NCBI GenBank assembly: GCA_963839725.1
Contig: CAWIWT010000001.1
Location: forward strand, 186,001-250,000
Origin: Kumtagia sp963839725
GTDB taxonomy: Bacteria > Pseudomonadota > Alphaproteobacteria > Rhizobiales > Rhizobiaceae
DNA length: 64,000 nt
Reading direction: 5' to 3'
Numbering within the stretch: the stretch's first letter is position 1; each line of letters opens with the position of its first letter. The translations under genes were made by a program, and so were the position numbers. The notes under the pieces are model-generated. The model was not told the DNA's origin and did not search any database. It worked only from the letters and a program-made list of their open reading frames with translations. This document shows positions 38,874 to 47,427 of the stretch, piece after piece.

Positions 38874-39716
38874 CTAAATCATCTCCAGCCTTTGCTTCCC
38901 GTGCGGCGGCGGAAAGGCGGAGTCGATGTCCGCCAGGTCTGTTTCGGTCAGCACGATTTCCAGCGCGGCGCGATTTTCGCGCACATGCTCCAGCCGCGTC
39001 GCCTTGGGGATCGCGATTACGCCCGGCTGGCGCATCACCCATGCAAGCGCCACCTGCGCAGCCGTGGCATTGTGCCGTCCGCCTATCTCGGCAAGGCGGC
39101 GATCGGCGGCAAGATCGCCCTGTCCGACCGGCGAATAGGCCATGATGGGGAGGCCACGCACCTGGGCTTGCGGTATGAGATCGAACTCGATACCTCGGCT
39201 CGACAGATTGTACAGCACCTGGTTGGTCTGAACCGCTGAGCCGCCGGCGCGATCCAATTCGGCCATATCGGTGACGTCGAAATTGCTGACGCCCCAGCGC
39301 AGGATCTTGCCGGCGGCCTTCAGTCCTTCCAGCGCCTGCACCGTCTCGGCCAGCGGTACGCCGCCGCGCCAATGCAGCAAATAAAGGTCGAGGCGATCCG
39401 TCCCGAGCCGCTTGAGGCTGGCCTCGCAGGCGCGAACGGTACCGGTGCGCGACGCATTTGACGGCAGCACCTTGCTCACCAGAAACACCTCGTCGCGGCG
39501 GCCGGTGATCGCCTCGCGTACGACCTCCTCTGCGCCGCCGGACGCATACATTTCCGCCGTGTCGATCAGCGTCATACCGAGATCGATGCCGAACCTCAGC
39601 GCCGCAGCCTCATCGGCATGCCGGCGTCGATCCTCGCCCATGTTCCATGTGCCGAGGCCAAGAACGGGAACATTGATGCCAGATGGCAGGCGGGTTGTTT
39701 TCACGGATGGGGACAT
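38874..39716 (-). CDS. Aldo/keto reductase
   Basis: An NADPH-dependent aldo/keto reductase, 280 residues. The catalytic tetrad is present: Asp52 and Tyr57 in LIDTAEMYASG, Lys82 in FLVSKVLPS and His115 in YLLHWRGG. ATG 39716 has AAGGAGCTTTTC immediately upstream; the open frame to 39875 is not family-like. It lies downstream of pheT on the same strand with a gap of 160 bases. The substrate is unknown. Confidence 0.9.
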   Translation of the reverse strand: MSPSVKTTRLPSGINVPVLGLGTWNMGEDRRRHADEAAALRFGIDLGMTLIDTAEMYASGGAEEVVREAITGRRDEVFLVSKVLPSNASRTGTVRACEASLKRLGTDRLDLYLLHWRGGVPLAETVQALEGLKAAGKILRWGVSNFDVTDMAELDRAGGSAVQTNQVLYNLSSRGIEFDLIPQAQVRGLPIMAYSPVGQGDLAADRRLAEIGGRHNATAAQVALAWVMRQPGVIAIPKATRLEHVRENRAALEIVLTETDLADIDSAFPPPHGKQRLEMI

Positions 39717-39876
39717 GAAAAGCTCCTTGATCGGCTGGGCGCTGGGGGACGGTTTACTTTCTTGCCGCCCGCACCGGCATTTCAAGCGCGCGACAACCTC
39801 CGGCCAGTTCGCCCTCAGGGGAGACGATGCCGGCAGGTGAGGGGCGGCGCGTCGGCCGTCGAAACTGCCGCGCAAA

Positions 39877-42309
39877 TTAACCCCTCAGCACCCCGCCGGT
39901 CTGCTTCTTCACATTCTCGACGATCCTGCCGGCCAGCGCCTCGAAGTCCTCGTCGGTGAGCGTGCGCTCCGCCGGCTGGATGGCGACTTCGATCGCCACC
40001 GACTTCTTGCCGTCGCCGAGCGACGCGCCCTCGAACACGTCGAAGACGGAGACGCTGGTGATCAGCTTCTTGTCGGCGCCGGCAGCGGCGCGCAGGATCA
40101 CGCCCGCCTCGACCGCGCGGTCGACGACAAAGGCGAAATCGCGCTTCACCGCTTGGAACGCAGACAAGTCCAGCTTTGGCTTGGTGCGCGTGGGCTTGGC
40201 TTTCGGCTCCGGAACCGTGTCGACAAAGACCTCGAAGCCGCAGAGGGGGCCCGAAGCGTCCAGGGTCTCCAGCGTTTTCGGATGGAACTCGCCGAAATGG
40301 GCGAGAACGGTTTTGGGTCCGAGCTTGATCACGCCGGAACGGCCCGGGTGATACCAGCTGGGCGCATCGGCCTCGATCTGCAGCTTGTCCACCGGCGCGC
40401 CGCAGGCTTCTAGAGCGGCAAGCGCATCGGCCTTGGCGTCGAACACGCCGACCGGACCGGCGTTGCCCGACCAATGACGGCTGGCGCCCTCCAGCTTCGC
40501 CGTGCCACGGCGTACGCCGGCGGCAACGCGCCGCTGCTGGTTCGGCGCATCGCCCTCATAAGTCCCCGACACCTCGAACAGCGCGACATCGCCAAAGCCA
40601 CGGTCGGCATTGCGTTGCGCGGCGGCGACCAGCCCCGGCAGCAGCGAGGGCCGCATGTCCGACATGTCGGCGGCGATCGGGTTCGCCAGCTTCAGCTCCG
40701 TGCCGCCGCCGCCGAAGGCCACGGCATGCTTGGCGGGAATGAACGACCAGGTCACGGCTTCCATCATGCCGCGCACAGCGAGCGCGCGCCGCGCCGCGCG
40801 GGTGCGAATCTGCAGCGTGGTCAGAATGCGGCCGTTGACGGCATCGTGGCTGACGAGCGGCTGCGGCGTGATGTTGTCGACGCCATGCACGCGCATGACC
40901 TCTTCCACCAAATCGGCCTTGCCATCGACATCCGGACGCCACGACGGCACCGCGACCTCGACCACATCGCCGGAACCCTTCGGCGCGAAACCAAGGCGCG
41001 ACAGGATATCGAGGCTTTCCGCCTTCGGCACCTCGATTCCGGTCAGGCGCTTTACCTCGGAGAAGGGGAAGGACACGATTTTCGCTGTGTGGCCGGCATA
41101 GCCGACCACTTCACTTTTCGTCGGTGTGCCGCCGCAGAACTCCAGAACCAGCTTGGTCGCAAGTTCCAACCCCGGCACCATCATTTCCGGATCGACGCCG
41201 CGCTCGAAGCGGTAGCGCGCGCCGGTGATGATGCCGAGTGCGCGGCCGGTGCGGGCGATGTTCAGCGGCTCCCACAGCGCTGACTCGATCAGCACATCGG
41301 TTGTGTTCTCATCGCAGCCGGAATGTTCGCCACCCATCACGCCGGCGATCGACTCCACGCTCCCCAGGCCATTGCCGTTGGGAAGACCATCGTCGGCGAT
41401 CACGCACATCTCCGAGGTCAGTGTGTATTCGCGGCCGTCAAGCGCCAGAACCCTCTCGCCATCCGCCGCCCGGCGTACCACAAGATTGCCAGCGACCTTC
41501 CTGGCGTCGAACACATGCAGCGGCCGGCCGCGGTCGAAGGTGATGTAGTTGGTGATATCCACCAGCGCGTTGATCGGGCGCAGGCCGATAGCGATCAGCC
41601 GCTGCTGCAGCCATTTCGGCGATGGGCCGTTCTTCACGCCGCGCACCAGCCGAAGCGCGAAGCCGGGGCAAAGCTCGGGCGCCGCGATCGTCACCTTGAC
41701 CGGGCACTCGCCCGCACCGGCAACCGGCGCGATCGCCGGGGTCTTCAGCCGGCCGAGGCCGCTTGCCGCGAGGTCGCGCGCAATGCCGTGGATGCTGGTG
41801 GCATCCGGGCGGTTCGGCGTCAGATTGATCTCGATGACTGGATCGTCGAGATGCGCGTAGGCAGCGAAACTGGTGCCCACCGGCGCATCGGCGGGCAAGT
41901 CGATAATGCCGGCATGCTCGTCTGACAGTTGCAATTCGCGCTCCGAACACATCATCCCGAAGCTTTCGACTCCCCTGATCTTGCCGACCGAGAGCGTCAC
42001 GTCGATGCCCGGAACGTAGCTCCCCGGCGCGGCAAAGGCGCCGACAAGTCCGGCGCGCGCATTGGGCGCGCCGCAAACCACCTGTACGGGCGGCCTTCCA
42101 TCGCCGGTGTCGACCATCAGCACCCGCAGCTTGTCGGCGTCCGGATGCTTTTCGGCGGTCAGAACCCTGGCGATGACGAACGGCTTCAGGCCCGCCTTGT
42201 CATCGACTTGCTCGACCTCGAGGCCGATCGACGTCAACCGCTCGACGATCTCGGCGAGGGTCGCATCGGTTTCGAGGTGATCTTTCAACCAGGAAAGCGT
42301 GAGTTTCAT
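39877..42309 (-). CDS. pheT: Phenylalanine-tRNA ligase beta subunit
   Basis: PheT forms the alpha2-beta2 enzyme with PheS and carries editing and tRNA-binding functions. The 810-residue chain starts MKLTLSWLKDHLETD and contains the N-terminal tRNA-binding domain (VVCGAPNARAG), B3/B4 editing domain, B5 and the C-terminal ferredoxin-like anticodon domain (RDFAFVVDRAVEAG). Its ATG overlaps the stop of the GFA gene, so pheS, ASCH, GFA and pheT are probably one operon in which two unrelated genes sit between the subunits. Confidence 0.97.
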   Translation of the reverse strand: MKLTLSWLKDHLETDATLAEIVERLTSIGLEVEQVDDKAGLKPFVIARVLTAEKHPDADKLRVLMVDTGDGRPPVQVVCGAPNARAGLVGAFAAPGSYVPGIDVTLSVGKIRGVESFGMMCSERELQLSDEHAGIIDLPADAPVGTSFAAYAHLDDPVIEINLTPNRPDATSIHGIARDLAASGLGRLKTPAIAPVAGAGECPVKVTIAAPELCPGFALRLVRGVKNGPSPKWLQQRLIAIGLRPINALVDITNYITFDRGRPLHVFDARKVAGNLVVRRAADGERVLALDGREYTLTSEMCVIADDGLPNGNGLGSVESIAGVMGGEHSGCDENTTDVLIESALWEPLNIARTGRALGIITGARYRFERGVDPEMMVPGLELATKLVLEFCGGTPTKSEVVGYAGHTAKIVSFPFSEVKRLTGIEVPKAESLDILSRLGFAPKGSGDVVEVAVPSWRPDVDGKADLVEEVMRVHGVDNITPQPLVSHDAVNGRILTTLQIRTRAARRALAVRGMMEAVTWSFIPAKHAVAFGGGGTELKLANPIAADMSDMRPSLLPGLVAAAQRNADRGFGDVALFEVSGTYEGDAPNQQRRVAAGVRRGTAKLEGASRHWSGNAGPVGVFDAKADALAALEACGAPVDKLQIEADAPSWYHPGRSGVIKLGPKTVLAHFGEFHPKTLETLDASGPLCGFEVFVDTVPEPKAKPTRTKPKLDLSAFQAVKRDFAFVVDRAVEAGVILRAAAGADKKLITSVSVFDVFEGASLGDGKKSVAIEVAIQPAERTLTDEDFEALAGRIVENVKKQTGGVLRG

Positions 42310-42734
42310 TTTGTCGTTCCGTCAGATCTGGGGACGCTGGTGCCGACAGTGCGCGGCAGTCCGTCCGGCATATGAACAAAGGGAAGCTGCGAGCGCACGT
42401 GCGCGTGATGCGTCGGGCGGTAGATGGCGGGCAGGTCCATGACGCCGAGATAGAAATAGATGCGGTCGCCGATGCGGGTGTCGGAATAATAGATCGGCGA
42501 ACCGCAGACGCTGCAGAAACTGCGGGTCACCGGGCCATTTTCATAGCGGGCGAGCGCGTCGTCGCGCATGATCACCTGGTCTGCCATGAAGCCGACGAAA
42601 GCCGAGACAGGCGCTCCGGTCGCCCGCCGGCAGTCGGCACAATGGCAATAGCTGACATGATGCGGCTCGGCATGCGCTTCGAAACGCACCGAACCGCAGC
42701 GGCAACCGCCTGTGTGATGGTCGGTATCGCTCAT
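42306..42734 (-). CDS. GFA-family (glutathione-dependent formaldehyde-activating-like) protein
   Basis: A 142-residue zinc-binding protein of the GFA/CENP-V fold. The cysteines appear as GGCRCGSVRF, YCHCADCRR and FCSVCGSPIYY, the usual seven-cysteine pattern. Its role is unknown; members are often annotated as aldehyde-activating. Both ends overlap neighbours by ATGA: the ASCH gene before it and pheT after it. Confidence 0.92.
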   Translation of the reverse strand: MSDTDHHTGGCRCGSVRFEAHAEPHHVSYCHCADCRRATGAPVSAFVGFMADQVIMRDDALARYENGPVTRSFCSVCGSPIYYSDTRIGDRIYFYLGVMDLPAIYRPTHHAHVRSQLPFVHMPDGLPRTVGTSVPRSDGTTK

Positions 42735-43156
42735 GTGGCAACTTCCCCGTCACGGTCCAATATCTCGACGAGCCGAAACCGCTCGCAAACCAGTTCCATG
42801 TCCGGCGAGAAGCCGCCATTGCGTTCAAAGTAGCGCTTGTGGCCATCTCGCCAATCCGTCAGCGTCCGAAACCCTTCGCCTTCATCGTAAGCAAAAGTGT
42901 AGTCGATCTGATCGAAACGCCGAACCGTCACTTCGAGCGTCTCGATTACAGCGGCGCGACGACCTCGCCCATCAAGCACGACATCGCGGCGGCCGACCAC
43001 CGGCTTGTCCGGGCTGCCTTCCGGATAATCCCGCAGCGCGCCGCAGGTCGCGGTCTTCTTTCCGGCCAGAACCAACGCCAGCAATTCGTCCGCCATCTCC
43101 GGGCTGTCGCCAAAGGAGAAGGTGACTGCGCCAGCGTATGGATCGGCGTCTTTCAA
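42731..43156 (-). CDS. ASCH-domain protein
   Basis: A 141-residue ASCH-domain protein (PUA-like fold, proposed RNA binding). The segment LLALVLAGKKTATCGAL is the family's basic pocket, and the C-terminal DWRDGHKRYFER is typical. ATG 43156 overlaps the pheS stop and its own stop overlaps the GFA start, so all four genes from pheS to pheT are coupled. An RNA-related role would suit the setting but is an inference. Confidence 0.9.
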   Translation of the reverse strand: MKDADPYAGAVTFSFGDSPEMADELLALVLAGKKTATCGALRDYPEGSPDKPVVGRRDVVLDGRGRRAAVIETLEVTVRRFDQIDYTFAYDEGEGFRTLTDWRDGHKRYFERNGGFSPDMELVCERFRLVEILDRDGEVAT

Positions 43157-44250
43157 GAACTCAAACCTCCGAACAGCGTCGGCATGTCGAGCGGGCGGAA
43201 GCCATAGTGCGACAGCCAGCGCACGTCGGCGTCGAAGAAGGCGCGCAGGTCGGGCATGCCGTATTTCAGCATGGCGATGCGGTCGATGCCCATGCCCCAG
43301 GCAAAGCCCTGATACTCATCCGGATCGAGGCCGCCGGCGCGCAGCACGTTGGGGTGCACCATGCCGCAGCCAAGGATCTCCATCCAGTCGCTTCCTTCGC
43401 CGAAACGCACTTCGCCCGGCCGCGACCGGTCGCACTGGATATCGACCTCGAGGCTCGGCTCGGTGAACGGGAAGAAGGACGGCCTGAACCGCATCTTGAC
43501 CGAAGGCACTTCGAAGAACGCCTTGCAGAATTCTTCCAGCACCCACTTCATGTTGGCGACATTGGCGGTTTTGTCGATCACTAGCCCCTCGACCTGATGG
43601 AACATCGGCGAGTGTGTGGCGTCGGAATCCTGTCGGTAGGTCTTGCCCGGGATGACGATGCGGATCGGAGGCTTCTGCGTCTCCATGGTGCGCACCTGAA
43701 CAGGCGAGGTGTGCGTGCGCAGCACCTTGCGTTCGCCATCTGCGTTCGGCGGCAAGAAGAATGTGTCATGCATCTCGCGCGCCGGATGGCCTTCTGGGAA
43801 GTTCAGCGCGGTGAAGTTGTAATAGTCGGTCTCGATATCCGGACCTTCGGCGATGGCGAAACCGAGGTCGCCGAAGATCGCCGCGATCTCGTCGATCACC
43901 TGGCTGATCGGATGGATGCGGCCGCGCTCCGCGGGCGACTGGCGCACCGGCAGCGTCACATCGACCTTTTCAGCGGCCAACCGCGCGGCGATCGCAACGT
44001 CCTTCAGGTCCGACTTACGGGCGGAAAGCGCCTCGGTGATGCGGTTCCTCAGGCCGTTGATGGCCGGGCCTTTGACCTGCCGTTCCTCAGGGCTCATGGA
44101 GCCCAGTGTTTTCAGCAGTTCGGAGATCGAGCCCTTCTTGCCGAGGGCGGCGACGCGAACGGCTTCGATCGCCTGTTCGTCGGCTGCTGCGCCGATATCC
44201 GCGAGCAGAGCGCTTTCCAGCGTTTCAAGGTTCGAAGCTGCGATGTTCAC
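43153..44250 (-). CDS. pheS: Phenylalanine-tRNA ligase alpha subunit
   Basis: Catalytic subunit that charges tRNA-Phe. Class II synthetase motifs are visible: FNFPEGHPARE..., VQVRTMETQKPPIRIV and the final LGCGMVHPNVL with GFAWGMGIDRIAML. GTG 44250 is preferred, giving 365 residues and an N-terminus (NIAASNLETLESALLADI) like other rhizobial PheS; the track-length frame to 44301 begins upstream without family similarity. A terminator for rplT lies just before it. It is the first gene of the pheS-ASCH-GFA-pheT unit. Confidence 0.95.
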   Translation of the reverse strand: MNIAASNLETLESALLADIGAAADEQAIEAVRVAALGKKGSISELLKTLGSMSPEERQVKGPAINGLRNRITEALSARKSDLKDVAIAARLAAEKVDVTLPVRQSPAERGRIHPISQVIDEIAAIFGDLGFAIAEGPDIETDYYNFTALNFPEGHPAREMHDTFFLPPNADGERKVLRTHTSPVQVRTMETQKPPIRIVIPGKTYRQDSDATHSPMFHQVEGLVIDKTANVANMKWVLEEFCKAFFEVPSVKMRFRPSFFPFTEPSLEVDIQCDRSRPGEVRFGEGSDWMEILGCGMVHPNVLRAGGLDPDEYQGFAWGMGIDRIAMLKYGMPDLRAFFDADVRWLSHYGFRPLDMPTLFGGLSS

Positions 44251-44320
44251 GACAGGTCTCTTTCGATCGAGGCGACGGGTGTGTTGATCCCTCGTCGCCA
44301 AATTCTACTACACGCGGCTC

Positions 44321-44357
44321 AAAGAAAAACCCGCGCCAGCCCTGCCAGCGCGGGTTT
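44321..44357 (-). terminator. Terminator after rpmI-rplT
   Basis: Read leftwards: AAACCCGCGC-TGGCAGGGCTG-GCGCGGGTTTTTCTTT, a 10-base stem with a T-rich tail. It separates the ribosomal protein operon from pheS, whose start is about 70 bases further on; an attenuator role for pheS is possible but no leader peptide was identified. Confidence 0.85.
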
Positions 44358-44397
44358 CCCAAATCAGATTTTCAAATGCTTGGGAAGCGCTGGCTCC

Positions 44398-44442
44398 GGC
44401 ATGGATCGCGAAAAGTTGCAGACTTTTCGGCAAGATCATGCC
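44398..44442. repeat. Palindromic intergenic repeat
   Basis: GGCATGGATCGCGAAAAGT-TGCAG-ACTTTTCGGCAAGATCATGCC, an imperfect hairpin of the CCGAAAA/TTTTCGG family also seen at 10051-10093. Confidence 0.75.
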
Positions 44443-44507
44443 GTCGCAAAATCACTTAGCCGCATTTGTCCTACGCGGGCATGCCACGCAACCCGCTGGA
44501 AAATGCT

Positions 44508-44909
44508 CTAAGCGACAGCGGCCTCAAACGCACCCGGGGTCGTATTCTTGAGATACTCCAGCGCGGCCTTGGCCTTGCCGACGAGTGCGGCGAAAGCCTG
44601 CGGCTCATGGATCGCCATATCCGACAGAACCTTGCGGTCGATCTCGATCCCCGCCTTGTTGAGGCCGTCGATGAAGCGGCCATAGGTCAGGCCGTGCTCG
44701 CGGACGCCGGCGTTGATGCGCTGGACCCAGAGGGCGCGGAAATTGCGCTTGCGGGCCTTGCGGTCGCGGTAGGCGTACTGCAGCGACTTCTCGACCGCCT
44801 GCTTGGCGATGCGGATGGTGTTCTTGCGACGGCCGTAGAAACCCTTGGCGGCTTTCAGGACCTTCTTATGCTTGGCGTGGGCGGTAACGCCTCTCTTTAC
44901 GCGTGCCAT
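44508..44909 (-). CDS. rplT: 50S ribosomal protein L20
   Basis: L20, 133 residues, binds 23S rRNA early in large-subunit assembly. MARVKRGVTAHAKHKKVLK and YAYRDRKARKRNFRALWVQRI are diagnostic. It lies 36 bases after rpmI. In E. coli L20 represses its own operon; no such site was identified here. Confidence 0.98.
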   Translation of the reverse strand: MARVKRGVTAHAKHKKVLKAAKGFYGRRKNTIRIAKQAVEKSLQYAYRDRKARKRNFRALWVQRINAGVREHGLTYGRFIDGLNKAGIEIDRKVLSDMAIHEPQAFAALVGKAKAALEYLKNTTPGAFEAAVA

Positions 44910-44945
44910 GTCATGATCTCCTTATTCGTTCCAGTTCGTTCCGGC

Positions 44946-45155
44946 TCAGATGCCGCCGCCGTTAGGCAGGAAATTCTTGATGACCTTCTTGCCGTCCGGT
45001 TCAGCCAGAACCATCGTGCCGCGGGCATCGCGAATGAACTTGTTGGAACGCTTGATCATGCCGTGACGCTTGCCGGCAGCGGCGGACAGAACCTTGCCGG
45101 TGCCGGTGATCTTGAACCGCTTTTTAGCGGCTGACTTGGTCTTCATCTTGGGCAT
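44946..45155 (-). CDS. rpmI: 50S ribosomal protein L35
   Basis: L35, 69 residues: MPKMKTKSAAKKRFKITGTGK, KRHGMIKRS and the end KNFLPNGGGI. ATG 45155 follows GAAAGGAAGCAAA; the frame to 45215 is leader. infC, often directly upstream of rpmI in other bacteria, is about 2.3 kb away here, on the same strand. Confidence 0.97.
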   Translation of the reverse strand: MPKMKTKSAAKKRFKITGTGKVLSAAAGKRHGMIKRSNKFIRDARGTMVLAEPDGKKVIKNFLPNGGGI

Positions 45156-45324
45156 TTTGCTTCCTTTCTCGCGCGCATTGGACATGCGCTTGTTGTTGTG
45201 TGTCGGGCCGACCAAAGCCCAAACAGCATAAAGACCGCCACGGCATGCCCTGCCGGGCGGCTTTCAGAACGCGGGCGTCATACCAGCAAGCGCCCGACGG
45301 CGCAATAGCTGGTAGTCCGAGCGC

Positions 45325-45921
45325 CTAGTAAACTCGCACTACCACCGGGATGAAGCCGGATTTCTGGCCGATTTCGATGAATTCGAACAGCGGGATGGAG
45401 ATGAAGAACACCAGCCCGTCCATCAGCGTCTGCCTGAGCAGCATCGGCCTGAAGGTGACTTCGTTCTGATCCCGGTAGAGGGAAGGGTTGGGAAAAAACC
45501 GCGGAACGCGTGACAGGTAGTCCTGATAGGCGACACCCATCTTGGAGGACAGGTAGGCCTCCTCACGGCGGATGACGATCGAGAAAGCCAGCCAGCAAAG
45601 CACCGCGAAGCCAGCCGTCAGCGTATAGCTCCCGACCTGCGCGCCAGCACCGGCAGCGGCTATCGCCGAAAAGAAATAGAGCGGATTGCGCATAACCGAA
45701 TACGGACCGGTGTCGACGACCTCGGCGGACTTGCGTCCGCCAATGTATAGCGTCGACCACATGCGGCCGCCGATTCCGGCCAGGATCAGCATGATGCCGG
45801 CCATCTCGATCCATTCATGCGTTGCGTCGTCCTGCGCCGACGCGACAAAAACCAGCGCAACGCAGATGATAGCGACCAACACCATGATCACGTAGCGGCG
45901 CGTCCGCTGGTAGGCGGACAT
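45325..45921 (-). CDS. Isoprenylcysteine carboxyl methyltransferase-family membrane protein
   Basis: A 198-residue integral membrane protein of the ICMT/PEMT methyltransferase superfamily. The signature DTGPYSVMRNPLYFFSAI corresponds to the SAM-binding RHPxY region. There are about four to five hydrophobic segments. Bacterial members methylate small molecules or are uncharacterised; the substrate here is unknown. It follows the infC remnant on the same strand. Confidence 0.85.
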   Translation of the reverse strand: MSAYQRTRRYVIMVLVAIICVALVFVASAQDDATHEWIEMAGIMLILAGIGGRMWSTLYIGGRKSAEVVDTGPYSVMRNPLYFFSAIAAAGAGAQVGSYTLTAGFAVLCWLAFSIVIRREEAYLSSKMGVAYQDYLSRVPRFFPNPSLYRDQNEVTFRPMLLRQTLMDGLVFFISIPLFEFIEIGQKSGFIPVVVRVY

Positions 45922-45973
45922 CGCCGAGTTCGGAATTGTCAGCCATTTGGATTTTGCTCTACCCTCAAAACAA

Positions 45974-46003
45974 CTACAACGCCGGTGTCTGCCGGCGCTG
46001 TAG
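45974..46003 (-). terminator. Hairpin after the infC remnant
   Basis: CTACAACGCCGG-TGTCTG-CCGGCGCTGTAG with GTTGTTTT beyond it when read leftwards. It corresponds to the terminator after the intact infC (47368-47407), so it was included in the duplication. Confidence 0.65.
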
Positions 46004-46021
46004 GAAGCGATTTGGGCGAAA

Positions 46022-46345
46022 TTACTTCGCCGCCAGAACCATCATCATCTGGCGGCCCTCGAGCTTCGGTTCGGCTTCGACCTTGGCGATCGGCGCGACT
46101 TCCTCGCGAACCTTGTTCAGAAGCTGCATGCCGAGTTCCATGTGCGCCATTTCGCCGCCACGGAAACGCAGCGTCAGCTTGACCTTGTCGCCTTCCTCGA
46201 AGAACCGGCGTACCGACCGCATCTTCACATCATAGTCGTGGCTGTCGATGTTGGGGCGCATCTTGATCTCCTTGATCTCGATGACCTTCTGATGCTTGCG
46301 CGCTTCGGCCGCCTTCTTCTGGTTGGCGTATTTAAGCTTGCCGAG
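46022..46345 (-). pseudogene. Duplicated 3' part of infC (IF-3 C-terminal domain)
   Basis: This 324-base stretch matches 47428-47751 in the same orientation with about 10 differences that I could count. It encodes the IF-3 linker and C-terminal domain, ending MVLAAK instead of MVLAPK and with RGGEM for RGREM. The frame is intact from ATG 46261 (79 residues), so a short protein could be made. The IF-3 C-domain is the part that binds 30S. The homology stops abruptly at 46345, 31 bases after the protease stop. Confidence 0.85.
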
Positions 46346-46375
46346 CGACGTGCAGTCCGACCTCGCTGGAGCCGC

Positions 46376-47284
46376 CTATTGCAGCACCGGTTTCTTCAGG
46401 AAATCGTTGCGGTCGGCAGACTTTATGCGCAGCCATACGTCACGCCCGTCGCGTATGACGCGAAGCGGTATGTCGGTTCCCGCCGGCCCACTCGCCCACA
46501 AAATCCGGTAGAAGTCGGCGAGACTTTCGACGGCACGGTCCCGAACGTCGCTGATGATATCGCCGTCGCGCAGGCCGGCTGCCGCAGCAGGGCCCCGCGG
46601 ATCGACATTCACCGCCACCACCGTGCCGTAGGCCTCGGACGAATAAACGCCAAGCCAAGGCCGTGCAGGCTTGTTGATACGGCCGAATTTCAGCAGATCG
46701 TCGAGGATTGGTGGCAGAAGATCGATCGGCACCACCATGTTGATTTCGCTGATGCCTCCCGGACCGGCTGCCTCAAGCAGAAGCGAACCGATGCCGATCA
46801 ACTGGCCGTCGGCATTGATCAGGCCGGCGCCGCCCCAAAACGAGTGCGCCGGCGCAGTAAAAATCGCCTCACCGAGCAGATACTCCCAATAGCCGGCGAA
46901 TTCCTGCTTTGCCACGATCCGGCTTTCCGCCGCCTGGCCGGGCTTCGCACCAGCGAGAGTAACAGGGTCGCCCGGCTTCGCCTGTGCGGAACTGCCGAGG
47001 GAAATGGCCGGCATATCCATGCGGGCCATGCCCTGGATGAGGCCGAAGCCGGTCTCCTGATCATAGGCCTGCGCGTACCCCGGCACGATGCGGCCATCGG
47101 CGGTAGTCATCCAGACGGACTCGGCCTCGGTGATCAAGTAACCGATTGTCAGCACAAGCCCGCTGTCGTTAATGATCGCGCCGCTGCCGACGCGTTCCGT
47201 TCCGAGGATGGGCGCGGTGAAACTGTCGTCCGGTATCGAGGAATGAACGGTCACGATGGACCGCAGCGCATCCTTGGGGCTCAT
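46376..47284 (-). CDS. Trypsin-like/PDZ protein with lost catalytic triad
   Basis: A 302-residue protein with the HtrA-like layout: a trypsin-like double barrel (about 1-200) and a PDZ domain (about 205-300; PWLGVYSS, RGPAAAAGLRDGDIISDV). The active-site positions appear changed. GLVLTIGYLITEAES stands where LTNxHVV has the His, QETGFGLIQ where the Asp lies, and SFWGGAGLI where GNSGGPL has the Ser. No signal peptide is visible. It is probably a non-proteolytic relative, perhaps a peptide-binding scaffold. It sits between intact infC and a copy of the infC 3' end. Confidence 0.85.
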   Translation of the reverse strand: MSPKDALRSIVTVHSSIPDDSFTAPILGTERVGSGAIINDSGLVLTIGYLITEAESVWMTTADGRIVPGYAQAYDQETGFGLIQGMARMDMPAISLGSSAQAKPGDPVTLAGAKPGQAAESRIVAKQEFAGYWEYLLGEAIFTAPAHSFWGGAGLINADGQLIGIGSLLLEAAGPGGISEINMVVPIDLLPPILDDLLKFGRINKPARPWLGVYSSEAYGTVVAVNVDPRGPAAAAGLRDGDIISDVRDRAVESLADFYRILWASGPAGTDIPLRVIRDGRDVWLRIKSADRNDFLKKPVLQ

Positions 47285-47367
47285 GGCGGCATCCTTTCAC
47301 GAGGCCGGATGCCAGAAATTTAGGTCTTCGGTGCCCCGCTGACAACAGCGCGGGTCGAGCATTGGTC

Positions 47368-47407
47368 GAGAAACAACACAGCGCCGGCGGGCTGCCGCCA
47401 GCGCTGT
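47368..47407 (-). terminator. Terminator of infC
   Basis: Read leftwards: ACAGCGCTGGCGG-CAGC-CCGCCGGCGCTGT followed by TGTTTCTC; 13-base arms with one G-T pairing. It lies 20 bases after the infC stop. Confidence 0.8.
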
Positions 47408-47427
47408 AGGAAGCGGTCTGGGCGAAA

